Shown here piece after piece: positions 14,542 through 23,747 of a stretch of DNA of 64,000 bases. A program made the translations under genes and the position numbers. Position 1 is the first letter of the stretch. Every line of letters starts with the position of its first letter. The stretch comes from Phycisphaerales bacterium (GTDB lineage: Bacteria > Planctomycetota > Phycisphaerae > Phycisphaerales > UBA1924), in the NCBI GenBank assembly GCA_905339235.1, contig CAJPFG010000030.1:1-64000 (forward strand), read 5' to 3'. The notes under the pieces are model-generated. The model ran no database searches, was not told the origin of the DNA, and was given only the letters and a program-made list of their open reading frames with translations.

Positions 14542-17500
14542 TCATGGCCGCCCGCCGTCCCAGAACGGTTCCTTTTCCGCGCGTTCCATCAACTCCTTGA
14601 CCGCGGCCTCGATCTGCGGGTCGGCGCCGGAGACTTCGTCCTCGGGCTTGACCAGCACTTCAATGTCGGGCTGGGCGCCATGATTCTCCATGTCGGTGCC
14701 GTTGGGGAGGTACCAGCCGCGGAAGGGCATGCGGACGGTGGTGCCGTCGATGAGGCCGGCCGCGCCGGTGGAGATGACGGCGCCGAAGGTCTGGACGCCG
14801 ACCAGTTTGCCGCGGCCGATGGTTTTGATGGCGTGGGGGAAGATCTCGGCGTTGGAGTAGGAGTTCTGGTTGATGAGGACGGAGATGGGCCGGTTGTATC
14901 CATAGATGAGCCGGCGGTCGCGGGGGTAGGCGTCCTTGGGGATGGAGGCGCCGTCGGCGCCGCGCGCGACGGTGTAGGCGTGGCGCGGGGCGGTAAGGCT
15001 GGAGAGCAGGATGTCGGCGGTGGAGCCGCCGCCGTTGTCGCGGACGTCGATGAGGAGACCGGCACGGCCATGGGCGGCGGCGTAGAGATCTCGCTCGAAG
15101 TTGCGCACGGACCCCATGTCCATGCTGCGGATGTGGAGGTATCCGATCTTGCCCCCGGAGAACTTGTCCACCATCGCGGTGCGGCGGCGCACTTCATCGT
15201 CGTAGCGCAGGCCGGTATCGGCGCCCATACCGCTGGGCGTGATGAGCACCAGCCGCTCCTCGCCGGCGGCGTTCTTGACCTTGAGCAGGGTCTCGCGCCC
15301 CGGGGTGTTCGCCAACTGAACCGGGAGGTCCGCACCGGGAGCGCCGCCCCGGGCGCAGGGCTCGCCGTTAATGGACACGATCACATCGCCCTCGCTCAAC
15401 TTCGACGACTCGCGATCGGCCGGCCCCTGCGGCAGCACGCGGGCGACCCTCCAGCCCTCGGCCGCGGGCTCGGCATCGATCCCCACGTACCCCAGCGGGG
15501 TCTGTTCGCCGGCGGAATCGCGCCCGCCGCGGATTCCCAGGTGCGAGCCGTTCAACTCGCCGAAGAGACACATGCCCACGGTGTTGAACTCGGCGTCGGT
15601 GCGAGTTTGCATGGCCAGGGGGAGGTATCGCTTCGTCAGCGCTGCCCAGTCCAGGCCCTTGAGGGTGGGGTGGTAGAAGCCCTCGCCGAGCAGTCGCGCC
15701 GCCTCGAGGAACTTCTGCTTCTGCTGCTGGGCGATCTCGATGACCACCGGTGCATCGATGGCCATCTTCTCGGCCTCACCCCCCGCGGGCTTGCCGATCG
15801 TGGCCTCCCCCGCGCTCACGTACGCCACTTTCTCGCCCGTGAGGCCCATGCCCACGCTCGACACGCCCGCACTCGCGATGGCTTTGCGTTCCTTGCCTTT
15901 GAAGTCCACGCTGTACAGGCCCCGCGTGCCGTCCACGGAAGCCGAAAAGACCACGCGATCTCCGCCCGGCGCGGCCGCGAGGTCGCCCATTCCCTCGGGG
16001 ATGGAAACCACGGATCGCACGCGGAGGTAGGCATCGTCGAGATCGAACTTGAGGGGCTCGGGCTTTTTTTCGTCGGGCTTCTTTGACTCCTCTTTCTTCG
16101 GCTCGTCCTTCGCTTCCCCGTTCTTCCCGTTCTTCTGTTCTTCCTCTTTGCCGTCCTTGGTATCGGCCTTCTTCTTTTCTTCGGCGCCGAGCGGCTTGCG
16201 CTTCTTCGCGCTTTCCGCGGCCTCCTTGAAGTAGTCCGCCAGTTCGTAGGCCGACAGTCCATCCAGTTTCCGGTCCAGGTTCACGGCGTACACGGAGAAC
16301 TCGCCCGTGGTGTCGTCGTCCCGGTCGCTGAGGAAATACAGGACCTTGCCGTCGGCCGACAGGCGCGGCGACACGTCGTCGTCGGGATGGCGCGTGATGT
16401 TCGCCGGCGCGGCCCCGTCGGTCCGGGTGTCGAGCAGCCAGATGTCGGAGTTGAAGTACACGTCGCTCACGGCGTACACGATGTGCCGAGAATCCGGGCA
16501 CCACTCGACCTCGGGCTCCGTCCAGCCGGTGAACAGCACGCGGGCGGTTCGGGCGGGCACGTCCATGAGAAGGAGGTCGCCCCGCGCACGCGTCACGAGC
16601 ACGCTCTTGCCGTCGGGCGATGGGCGTGCCGAGCGGTGGTTCTCCGCTCCGACGAGCACCGGCTCGATCTTGAACGTGAGCGCTTCGCTCCACCGCTTGC
16701 CGAAGTCGGGCTTCTTCTCGTCCTTGGGCTCGTCTTTGTTTTCTTCCGCCCTCTCGTCCTTGTTCTCGGCGGGCCTGGCCGCGTCGGCATCGGCCTTTTT
16801 GGGCTCCTCGTCCGCGGCCTTGGGCTCGTCCTTCTTCTTCGATTCCAGGTCTTCACGGGCGACATCCACGGTGGCCGCGTAGATCCCGTATACCCCCGTC
16901 TCGTCGCTGGAGAAGTACAGCGTCTTTCCGTCGGGCGACCACGCGAGGTCGCGCTCGCGGGAGTGCGAGTTGGTGACCCGGCGCGTGGGCCGTTCCTTGT
17001 CGGTGCTGCGAACGAAGATCTCACCCCGGGCGGCCAGGGCGATGGTCTTGCCGTCGGGGCTCAGCGCGGCCTCCTGCACCTGCCGCGACAGGTTCAACTT
17101 CTGGAAGTCGATCTGCGAGAAATCACCACCGACGCGCACATCCACGGGCGTGGCCTGGGGCTTGGCCCTCGACAGATCGATGGTGTACAGCCGGTCCCAC
17201 ACGACGAAGACGCCGGCCGCGCCGCCCGGCGCCACGCTGAAGTCCCGAACGCCGTGGGCGATCGTGGCCTCACCCGCGCCGGGCTTGAAGGCGGTCAGTG
17301 GCTTGGCGGTGTCGTCCTTCGCGCCCTTGGCGGCGCGCCAGATGTTGTTTTGGCCGTCGCGCGAGGACACGAACACCAGCGAACCATCGGGGAGCAGGTA
17401 TCCCTCGGCCTCATTGAGGGAGTGGGCCGAGAGTTGCGTGAAGTCACCGGTTTTGAGTTCCAACCGCCACAGGTCGGTCGTGGCCGAGCCGGCATAGTGA

Positions 17501-18075
17501 GGCCGGTTGGGGTCGTAGCGATTGCGAGTGAAGACCACCCCGGCGCCGTCGGGCGTGGCGTGTGCGCTCGAGCCGTAGGCGGTGGTCAATCGCTCCAGCG
17601 GGCCGGACCCGTCGATTCTCGCGCGGTACATCTTCACGCCACGGAAAACTGCCGGCTCGTGGTTGTCAGAGAGGTACACCCACTTCCCATCCGCCGAGAT
17701 CCCCGACAGGGTCTGCGCCCGATCGGCCGAGGTGACCCGCCGCACATCACCAAAGTTCAGGCCCGACTCGCTCCGCGCCACGGGCATCGCATACACGGCC
17801 CGCGCTCCCTCTCGCTCCGATTCGAACGCCAGCACCGACCCGTCCGGGCTGAACGCGCTCCGCGATTCGTCCGAGGGGTGCGAGGTAATGCGGCGCGACA
17901 CGCCCCCGCCCGCCCCCACCGCCCACAAGTCCCCCGCGTACGAGAAAACGATGGTCGAGCCGTCCGGGCTCAGGCAGGGGAACTGCGGGTAGCCCACGGG
18001 CCGGATGCTCTGATCTACCTGGCCCCGGGCCGAAACAACCAGGCAGCACGCCGCGAACGCAAGAAGAGTCTTCAT
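14542..18075 (-). CDS. Tricorn-type S41 protease with beta-propeller and PDZ domains
   Basis: A protein of 1177 residues from the ATG at 18075; KTLLAFAACCLVVSARGQ is a signal peptide. Residues 25-390 and 460-620 carry WD40-like PD40 repeats (CLSPDGSTIVFSYAGDLWAV; DLAWSPDGKTLYFSS). These are the two propellers that gate substrates in tricorn. A PDZ-like segment lies near residues 880-950 (GYVGIDAEPAAEGWRVARVL). In the catalytic core are YLHIRSMD, IDVRDNGGGSTADIL near residue 1013 and LINQNSYSNAEIF near 1071, where the second Ser (YSNAE) should be the nucleophile. Two Lys/Glu-rich linkers, about residues 408-460 and 622-678, interrupt the propeller region and are unusual. The likely role is extracytoplasmic processing of peptides. 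Confidence 0.88.
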   Translation of the reverse strand: MKTLLAFAACCLVVSARGQVDQSIRPVGYPQFPCLSPDGSTIVFSYAGDLWAVGAGGGVSRRITSHPSDESRSAFSPDGSVLAFESEREGARAVYAMPVARSESGLNFGDVRRVTSADRAQTLSGISADGKWVYLSDNHEPAVFRGVKMYRARIDGSGPLERLTTAYGSSAHATPDGAGVVFTRNRYDPNRPHYAGSATTDLWRLELKTGDFTQLSAHSLNEAEGYLLPDGSLVFVSSRDGQNNIWRAAKGAKDDTAKPLTAFKPGAGEATIAHGVRDFSVAPGGAAGVFVVWDRLYTIDLSRAKPQATPVDVRVGGDFSQIDFQKLNLSRQVQEAALSPDGKTIALAARGEIFVRSTDKERPTRRVTNSHSRERDLAWSPDGKTLYFSSDETGVYGIYAATVDVAREDLESKKKDEPKAADEEPKKADADAARPAENKDERAEENKDEPKDEKKPDFGKRWSEALTFKIEPVLVGAENHRSARPSPDGKSVLVTRARGDLLLMDVPARTARVLFTGWTEPEVEWCPDSRHIVYAVSDVYFNSDIWLLDTRTDGAAPANITRHPDDDVSPRLSADGKVLYFLSDRDDDTTGEFSVYAVNLDRKLDGLSAYELADYFKEAAESAKKRKPLGAEEKKKADTKDGKEEEQKNGKNGEAKDEPKKEESKKPDEKKPEPLKFDLDDAYLRVRSVVSIPEGMGDLAAAPGGDRVVFSASVDGTRGLYSVDFKGKERKAIASAGVSSVGMGLTGEKVAYVSAGEATIGKPAGGEAEKMAIDAPVVIEIAQQQKQKFLEAARLLGEGFYHPTLKGLDWAALTKRYLPLAMQTRTDAEFNTVGMCLFGELNGSHLGIRGGRDSAGEQTPLGYVGIDAEPAAEGWRVARVLPQGPADRESSKLSEGDVIVSINGEPCARGGAPGADLPVQLANTPGRETLLKVKNAAGEERLVLITPSGMGADTGLRYDDEVRRRTAMVDKFSGGKIGYLHIRSMDMGSVRNFERDLYAAAHGRAGLLIDVRDNGGGSTADILLSSLTAPRHAYTVARGADGASIPKDAYPRDRRLIYGYNRPISVLINQNSYSNAEIFPHAIKTIGRGKLVGVQTFGAVISTGAAGLIDGTTVRMPFRGWYLPNGTDMENHGAQPDIEVLVKPEDEVSGADPQIEAAVKELMERAEKEPFWDGGRP

Positions 18076-18206
18076 GGCCGCCGAGCCTATCGGGAACCGG
18101 AAGCGTTGACAACGCGCGTCTCGGGCACGGATCTGCCGGGCTTTGGTTCGGACCGGCTTGCTCCGGGGATTCTCCGCCGTGCCGCCCGGGGAATCAGGGT
18201 GTACGT

Positions 18207-19184
18207 TCAGTTGCCCACCTCCCGCCACGGAAACTCGGCGGGCATCAACTCCGTCCGCCCCTGCAACCACCCCACGAGCCATTCAAACCCATCCACAATC
18301 CGCGGCCCGGGGCGATTGAACATCTGGTTCCCATCCACCAGCGCCACCCGCCCTTTCCGCACCGCCGGCAGTTCGCTCCACCACCGCACCTCGCCGAGCG
18401 CCCCGACAAGTTCGGCCGTGCGCTCCAAACCCAACCCGCACGGGCACACGACCGCGTACTCCGGCTCCGAGGCCACCAGCGCCTGGATCGATACCCGCAC
18501 CGATTTCCCTGCAACCCGCATCGCCCCCTGGAAGCCCTCCCCAGCCCCCGCCCCTGCCATCGCGGCGGTGGGGTTGAGCGGGTGTCTGCCGCCCGCCCGC
18601 TCGATCAACTGAGCAGTCCAGTGGCCGGCCACGAACAGAGGATCCGTCCACTCCAGGAACGCCACCGACGGCCCGTCCGCGTACGGGTTGACGAAATCCT
18701 GCGCCCGGGCCAACCGCTCCCGGAGTTCCACCACCGCCTCGATACCTCGCTCTTCCTTTCCCAGCGCCCGCCCCACGGTCAGCACATCATCGAGCACCCC
18801 CTCCACCGTCGTCGGGTTGAGGCTCACGATCGCCGGCCGCGGGTTCATCCCCTCCGCGATCCGTCGCACCGCGGCCAGGTCGATCGAGCAAACGGCGCAG
18901 AGGTCCTGGGTCAGGATCAGGTCCGGTCGGAGTTCCCGCAGCCTCGCCTCGTCCACGGTGTACAGAGGCTCTCCCACCGCTAGAAGGCCCCGAACAGCCT
19001 CGTCGATGGCCTTGGGGTCCTCCGCTCGCACCCTTTGGGCCGTGAGCACCGGCCGGTCCGATACTGAATGCGGGAAATCGCATTCATGCGAGCGCCCCAC
19101 GAGCAGGTCGGAACAACCCAGAAAGGCCACGATTTCGGTGGCCGCGGGGACGAGACTGACGACTCGGGGGGCGTGGAGACTCAC
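18207..19184 (-). CDS. BtuF-like cobalamin/iron-type substrate-binding protein
   Basis: A protein of 325 residues from a GTG at 19184 with AGGTAGG upstream. VVSLVPAATEIVAFLGCSDLLVGRSHECDFP is the characteristic opening of the vitamin B12 / Fe-siderophore periplasmic-binding family. LRPDLILTQDLCAVCSIDL, SLNPTTVEGVLDDVLTVG and VALVDGNQMFNRPGPRIVDG follow. There is no signal peptide, as in a subgroup of this family annotated as cobalamin-binding. No transporter permease or ATPase gene lies beside it, so it may work alone in the cytosol or pair with genes elsewhere. It is transcribed away from gspD; the 113-bp gap must hold both promoters. Confidence 0.8.
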   Translation of the reverse strand: MSLHAPRVVSLVPAATEIVAFLGCSDLLVGRSHECDFPHSVSDRPVLTAQRVRAEDPKAIDEAVRGLLAVGEPLYTVDEARLRELRPDLILTQDLCAVCSIDLAAVRRIAEGMNPRPAIVSLNPTTVEGVLDDVLTVGRALGKEERGIEAVVELRERLARAQDFVNPYADGPSVAFLEWTDPLFVAGHWTAQLIERAGGRHPLNPTAAMAGAGAGEGFQGAMRVAGKSVRVSIQALVASEPEYAVVCPCGLGLERTAELVGALGEVRWWSELPAVRKGRVALVDGNQMFNRPGPRIVDGFEWLVGWLQGRTELMPAEFPWREVGN

Positions 19185-19297
19185 GAATGCCTACCTTTGA
19201 CACCACGGGCTCCGGCTGCGATGAACTCGCCCGGGGCTCGGACGGATCGGAACGGTACATGCGCCGGGCCCGCGACGCGGCCCATGGAGGGTGCCAG

Positions 19298-21943
19298 GTG
19301 CGCAATTCTCGCAGCGCGTGGGTTTCAGCCGCGGTCCTGCTGGCGATCGCGGGGTCGGCGTGGGGATATCAACCCGCGAAGGCCACGCCAGTCAACCAGC
19401 CGGGGGTGAAAGGCGTCCAGCCCGTCACGGTCCCTCCTCAACCGCCCGCGCCCGAAACTCCCCCGCCACGGATCACGACCGACGACCCCGAGATGGTGAC
19501 GCTCTCGGCGTTTTCCGAGCCGGTGGCGATGAACACGCTGATCGACCTGGTTGCGACGACACTGGAAATCAACGTGACGGTCATCGGCGAGCCGCCGGGG
19601 ATGATCCGGTTCAATGCCCCCGTCCCCGTCAAGAAGACCGAACTGCTCTCCCTCCTGAGTACACTGCTGGATCAGCAAGGCTGGGCGGTTTCGCGCGATC
19701 AGTTCGGCAACTACAGCGTGCACGCGGCCAACCAGGTCGTTCCCAACGCCAGGGGCGAGCTCGCCACCACCCGCGTCTTTCCAACCCCCAACATGCGTCC
19801 CAGTTCGCTCAAGCAGCACATCGAAGGACTCATCGGCACGCCCCAGCCCGGCCCCACCGGCCAGCGCCAATACGCCTATATCGACGATCTGGGCGTAATC
19901 GTCGCTACCGACACGCCCCGTCGCCTCGATTCGCTCCAGCAGGTCGTGGAAGCGCTCGTAACCGAAGACCTCAAGATCGAGTACACGCGCATCCCTTTGA
20001 CGCACATCTCCGCGTCGGTCGCCCGCGAGCGCGCCCTGCAACTCATCGGGCAGGCCCAGCAGGCCTCGGCGGCGCGGGTCGGCCAGCCCGGCCAGATCGA
20101 TCAGTCCGCCGCCCCCGCGGCACGCAACCTGAATCCGATCGGCAATCTCGCTGATCGGCTCACCGTGGATCAGCAGGGCAATGCCCTGATCGTCCGCGGA
20201 ACCCCCGCAGAAACCGTCCAGGTGCGGCGGGTGCTGCTTGTCATCGACGTGCCCAACGAACTCGTTCCCCGCTCGTACGCCGCGGGGAAGGCGGCCTCGC
20301 AGGTCGCCGAGATCGCCCGAGGCCGCGGCCTGGGCGAGGTCATCACCATTGCTGCCCTTGACCAAAGTGCGCAAGGCCCCTCCACGTTCGACCCCCGCGG
20401 CGGCGCCAACCGCCAGGGCCTCCAGCAGCAGGGTACTTCCAACCTGGTCGGAGGGCCGGTGATCATCGTGGATGAGAACCGTGGCCAGATCATCTACTAC
20501 GGAACCGAATCCCAGCAGGGGCAACTCAAGTCCCTGCTCGACCAACTCGACACCGAGGCCGAGGCCGTGGTCACGAAGGTCTACAAGATAAAGAACGCGT
20601 ACGCCGAGGACTTGGCGGACATCATCAACGGCATCATCACCAACTCCAGCCCGGTGTCGTCGGCTCCGCTGCTTCCCGGGGATGAAGGCGGATCAGGGCG
20701 ACGCTCGGGCTTCCGCCCGGCCACGCCTCGCGCCGCCAGCCAGGGCGTCCGCCAGCCCAACGCCCCGCGCGTGACGCCGGCCGCGGGCGGGGGCGAGGAA
20801 GGCTTTTCGATCGAGGGTGAGACCGCGTTTGTATACCCCGACATCAAGAACAACCAGTTGCTGGTGAAGGCGCAGGCCGGGCAGCAGCCGGAGTTCAAGC
20901 GCCTGATCGAGCGGCTGGACCTGCGGCGCCCGCAGGTGTATGTCGAGGCCAAGATCATCGCAGTCAACGCCGACGACCGCCTCCGCACCGCCTTTGAAAC
21001 CCAACTCATCAACGCCAGCGGCACGGGCGGGGTCTTCACCCAGTCCTTCGGACTGGCGACCTACGCCGCCACCGGCGGCATCCTCAGCCCCCCCACCGTC
21101 AACGCCCTTACCGGCTTCACCGGGGCCGTGATCCGAAACGACATGGTTCCCATCGTCATGACCGCCCTGGCCAACGAGACCGACTCGCGGATCATCTCCA
21201 ACCCCCAACTACTGGTGGACGACAACGAGGAGGCCCAGGTCGTCAGCCTCGACCAGCAGCCAACCAGCACGATCTCGCGCGGCTCCAGCGGCCAGAGCGA
21301 CCTGGTCACCTCCGGCGACTACGCCGAAGCCGGCACATCGCTCAGCGTCACCCCGCAGATCAGTGACGGCGGGTATATGCGTCTCAAGTACGACATCGAA
21401 CTCTCCAGTTTCACCGGCGAAAGCCAGTCCGTGGGCGGCACCGTCCTTCCGCCCCCGCGGCTTCAGAACAACATCAAGTCCGAGAGCATTACCGTCCCCT
21501 CCGACTACACCGTGGTCGTCGGCGGACTGATCGTCGAAAGCAAGACCAAGACGGTCGCCAAGATCCCGCTCCTGGGCGACATCCCCCTTCTGGGCCTGCT
21601 CTTCCAGGATCGCAGCACCGGCAATCGCAAAACCGTTCTCTACGTCTTTCTTACTCCCAAGATTCTCCGCGATCCCACCTTCACCGACCTCAAACTGCTC
21701 ACCCGCGGCCCGCAGGCCGCGGTCGGGATCGCCGAGGACATCCCTGCGCTCGTGCCATCGACCTCGGAGATCGTGGTTCCCGGCGAGATGCCGGCTTCTC
21801 CCTCGCCCGCCGAGCCACAGCCCGCCGCGCCTGCCCCCGTTCCCGCCCCCGCGTCCGCGGGCCCGATGATCTCCCGTCCGGTCCCTGATCCCAAGAACCC
21901 CGACCCGGGCGCACCCCCGCCCTCGTGGCAGAACCCAGACTGA
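19298..21943 (+). CDS. gspD: Type II secretion secretin GspD
   Basis: A protein of 881 residues. The GTG at 19298 is preferred because GGAGGG lies 6 nt upstream and the product then begins with a clean signal peptide (RNSRSAWVSAAVLLAIAGSAWG). The N-domains occupy about residues 60-560 (INVTVIGEPPGMIRFNAPV; ALQLIGQAQQASAARVG; VTKVYKIKNAYAEDLADII), with a Gly/Arg-rich insert near residues 450-490. The secretin barrel follows (QVYVEAKIIAVNADDRLRTA; MTALANETDSRIISNPQLLV; KIPLLGDIPLLGLLF), then a Pro/Ala-rich tail. It forms the outer-membrane pore for folded proteins. gspE follows after 6 bp. The other gsp genes are not in the window. Confidence 0.93.
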   Translation: MRNSRSAWVSAAVLLAIAGSAWGYQPAKATPVNQPGVKGVQPVTVPPQPPAPETPPPRITTDDPEMVTLSAFSEPVAMNTLIDLVATTLEINVTVIGEPPGMIRFNAPVPVKKTELLSLLSTLLDQQGWAVSRDQFGNYSVHAANQVVPNARGELATTRVFPTPNMRPSSLKQHIEGLIGTPQPGPTGQRQYAYIDDLGVIVATDTPRRLDSLQQVVEALVTEDLKIEYTRIPLTHISASVARERALQLIGQAQQASAARVGQPGQIDQSAAPAARNLNPIGNLADRLTVDQQGNALIVRGTPAETVQVRRVLLVIDVPNELVPRSYAAGKAASQVAEIARGRGLGEVITIAALDQSAQGPSTFDPRGGANRQGLQQQGTSNLVGGPVIIVDENRGQIIYYGTESQQGQLKSLLDQLDTEAEAVVTKVYKIKNAYAEDLADIINGIITNSSPVSSAPLLPGDEGGSGRRSGFRPATPRAASQGVRQPNAPRVTPAAGGGEEGFSIEGETAFVYPDIKNNQLLVKAQAGQQPEFKRLIERLDLRRPQVYVEAKIIAVNADDRLRTAFETQLINASGTGGVFTQSFGLATYAATGGILSPPTVNALTGFTGAVIRNDMVPIVMTALANETDSRIISNPQLLVDDNEEAQVVSLDQQPTSTISRGSSGQSDLVTSGDYAEAGTSLSVTPQISDGGYMRLKYDIELSSFTGESQSVGGTVLPPPRLQNNIKSESITVPSDYTVVVGGLIVESKTKTVAKIPLLGDIPLLGLLFQDRSTGNRKTVLYVFLTPKILRDPTFTDLKLLTRGPQAAVGIAEDIPALVPSTSEIVVPGEMPASPSPAEPQPAAPAPVPAPASAGPMISRPVPDPKNPDPGAPPPSWQNPD

Positions 21944-21949
21944 TCCTGC

Positions 21950-23677
21950 ATGGCCCTCAACGGTGATAGAAAAGGCCTGGCGAAGCGCGGCGGAACTTCC
22001 GTCGCCGAGGGCCTGAACGCGCCCAGCCACGGCGAACTCGTCCGCGTCGCCGAACTCTTCGCGCCCCTTCCGCTCTCGGCGGAACAGGCCCGCCAGTTCG
22101 CCGCGATCGAAGGCTCCGATGACGAGCCGTGGGACGTGATGCTCCAGTTGCTCGCCCTCGACGAGCACCAGGCGCTCGAACTGCTCGCCAAGCGCACCGG
22201 CCTGCGGTATGTCCCCGAGCCGCGAATCCAGGAATCTGCCTCGCGCTTTTACGAGGTGGTGCCCGCCGAAATCGCCCGCGGCCGCCTCTGCGCCGGCCTT
22301 GAGAGCGACGGCAGCACCGTCACCGTCGCCACCGCCCAGCCCATGCAGCCCGCGGTCTTCTCCATGCTCGAGGACCTGCTGCAGGTGCCCATCCGCATCG
22401 TGCTCTCGCCCCGCGCTGGCGTGGCGAACCTCATCAACCGCGGCTATGAGCAGCGGCAGGATCTCGTCACCGAGATCATTGAAGAGATGCCGCTCGATGA
22501 GCGGGCCATCGCCTCGGCCGCGGCCCAGGCGGGTCAGTCCACCGACCTCCTCCAACTCGCCCGCCAGACGCCGGTCATCCGGCTGGTCAACATGATCCTG
22601 TTCGAGGCCCTGCGCCGGCGCGCCAGCGATATCCACGTACACCCGATGGAGACGCGGCTGGTCATCCGCTTCCGCATCGACGGCATGCTCGTGGACGCCT
22701 TCACACCGCCGCTGACGCTCGCACCCGCGATCTCGTCTCGCCTGAAGGTCATGACCGAACTCGACATCGCCAACCGCCACACGCCGCAGGACGGACACAC
22801 GTCGGTGCGGGTGGGCTCGCGCAAGGTTGATATCCGCTTCTCGGCGATTCCCACCGTCTACGGCGAGCGCCTGGTGCTGCGTCTGCTCGATCAGACCGCC
22901 ACGCAGTTGTCCCTCGACGAGATCGGCATGACCCGGGGCATGCAGACGCAGTTGCTTGACCTGGTCGAGCGTCCCAACGGGATCATTCTCGTGACCGGCC
23001 CCACCGGCTCGGGCAAAACGACGACGCTGTACGCCGCGCTCTCCCGCATCGACCGCGCCAGCCGCAACGTGATGACCATCGAGGACCCCGTCGAGTACCA
23101 CCTCGAGGGGATCTCGCAGATGCAGGTGAACGTCAAGCGCGGCGTCACCTTCTCCACCGGCCTGCGCGCCATTCTCCGTCAGGACCCCGACGTCATCCTC
23201 GTCGGCGAAATCCGCGACACCGAGACGGCCCAACTCGCCATCCAGGCTTCTCTCACCGGCCACCTCGTGCTCGCCACGCTGCACACCAACGACGCCCCCA
23301 GCGCCATCCCTCGGCTGGTGGACATCGGCATCGAGCCGTACCTCATCACCTCCTCCCTGCTCGCCACGCTCGCCCAGCGGCTGCTCCGGCGGACGTGCAA
23401 GGCATGCGGCGGGGGCGGCCAGGCGGCCGACGAGATGGGACGGCCCACCGGACGTTGCGAAGCCTGCTACGGCACGGGGTACAAGGGCCGGCTGGCGGCG
23501 TACGAGATCATGGCGATGAACGACGAACTGCGCCAACTCACCGCCCAGCGCGTGGACTCGGTCACGCTGTACGAGGCGGCGAAGCGGGCCGGGTTCAAGC
23601 CCATGCGCGAGGACGCCCTCGAGAAGGTTCGAATGGGCCTCACCGACGAGGCCGAAGTCTACCGCGTCCTGCACTAG
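21950..23677 (+). CDS. gspE: Type II secretion ATPase GspE
   Basis: A protein of 575 residues. An N-terminal GspE/PilB N1-type domain (EPWDVMLQLLALDEHQALELL) is followed by the secretion ATPase core. The core has RASDIHVHP, RIDGMLVDAF, Walker A GPTGSGKTTTLYAAL, the Asp box TIEDPVEY, Walker B DVILVGEIRDTETA and the His box LATLHTNDAPSA. The zinc-binding tetracysteine is present as CKACGGGG ... CEACYGTGY near residues 484-510. All catalytic motifs are intact. It powers pseudopilus assembly from the cytoplasmic side of the inner membrane. The 6-bp spacing from gspD shows that they form an operon. Confidence 0.95.
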   Translation: MALNGDRKGLAKRGGTSVAEGLNAPSHGELVRVAELFAPLPLSAEQARQFAAIEGSDDEPWDVMLQLLALDEHQALELLAKRTGLRYVPEPRIQESASRFYEVVPAEIARGRLCAGLESDGSTVTVATAQPMQPAVFSMLEDLLQVPIRIVLSPRAGVANLINRGYEQRQDLVTEIIEEMPLDERAIASAAAQAGQSTDLLQLARQTPVIRLVNMILFEALRRRASDIHVHPMETRLVIRFRIDGMLVDAFTPPLTLAPAISSRLKVMTELDIANRHTPQDGHTSVRVGSRKVDIRFSAIPTVYGERLVLRLLDQTATQLSLDEIGMTRGMQTQLLDLVERPNGIILVTGPTGSGKTTTLYAALSRIDRASRNVMTIEDPVEYHLEGISQMQVNVKRGVTFSTGLRAILRQDPDVILVGEIRDTETAQLAIQASLTGHLVLATLHTNDAPSAIPRLVDIGIEPYLITSSLLATLAQRLLRRTCKACGGGGQAADEMGRPTGRCEACYGTGYKGRLAAYEIMAMNDELRQLTAQRVDSVTLYEAAKRAGFKPMREDALEKVRMGLTDEAEVYRVLH

Positions 23678-23747
23678 ACTACCCTTGATTCGCATCAACT
23701 CCGGCTCGGCCCGGGCCGATGCTCTTTCGGACCTTCCGAGACCCACC

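Noticed and set aside
16387-18612. Rightward open frame of 741 codons over the tricorn-type gene and the binding-protein gene
   Set aside because: It crosses two real leftward genes and has the composition of a shadow frame.
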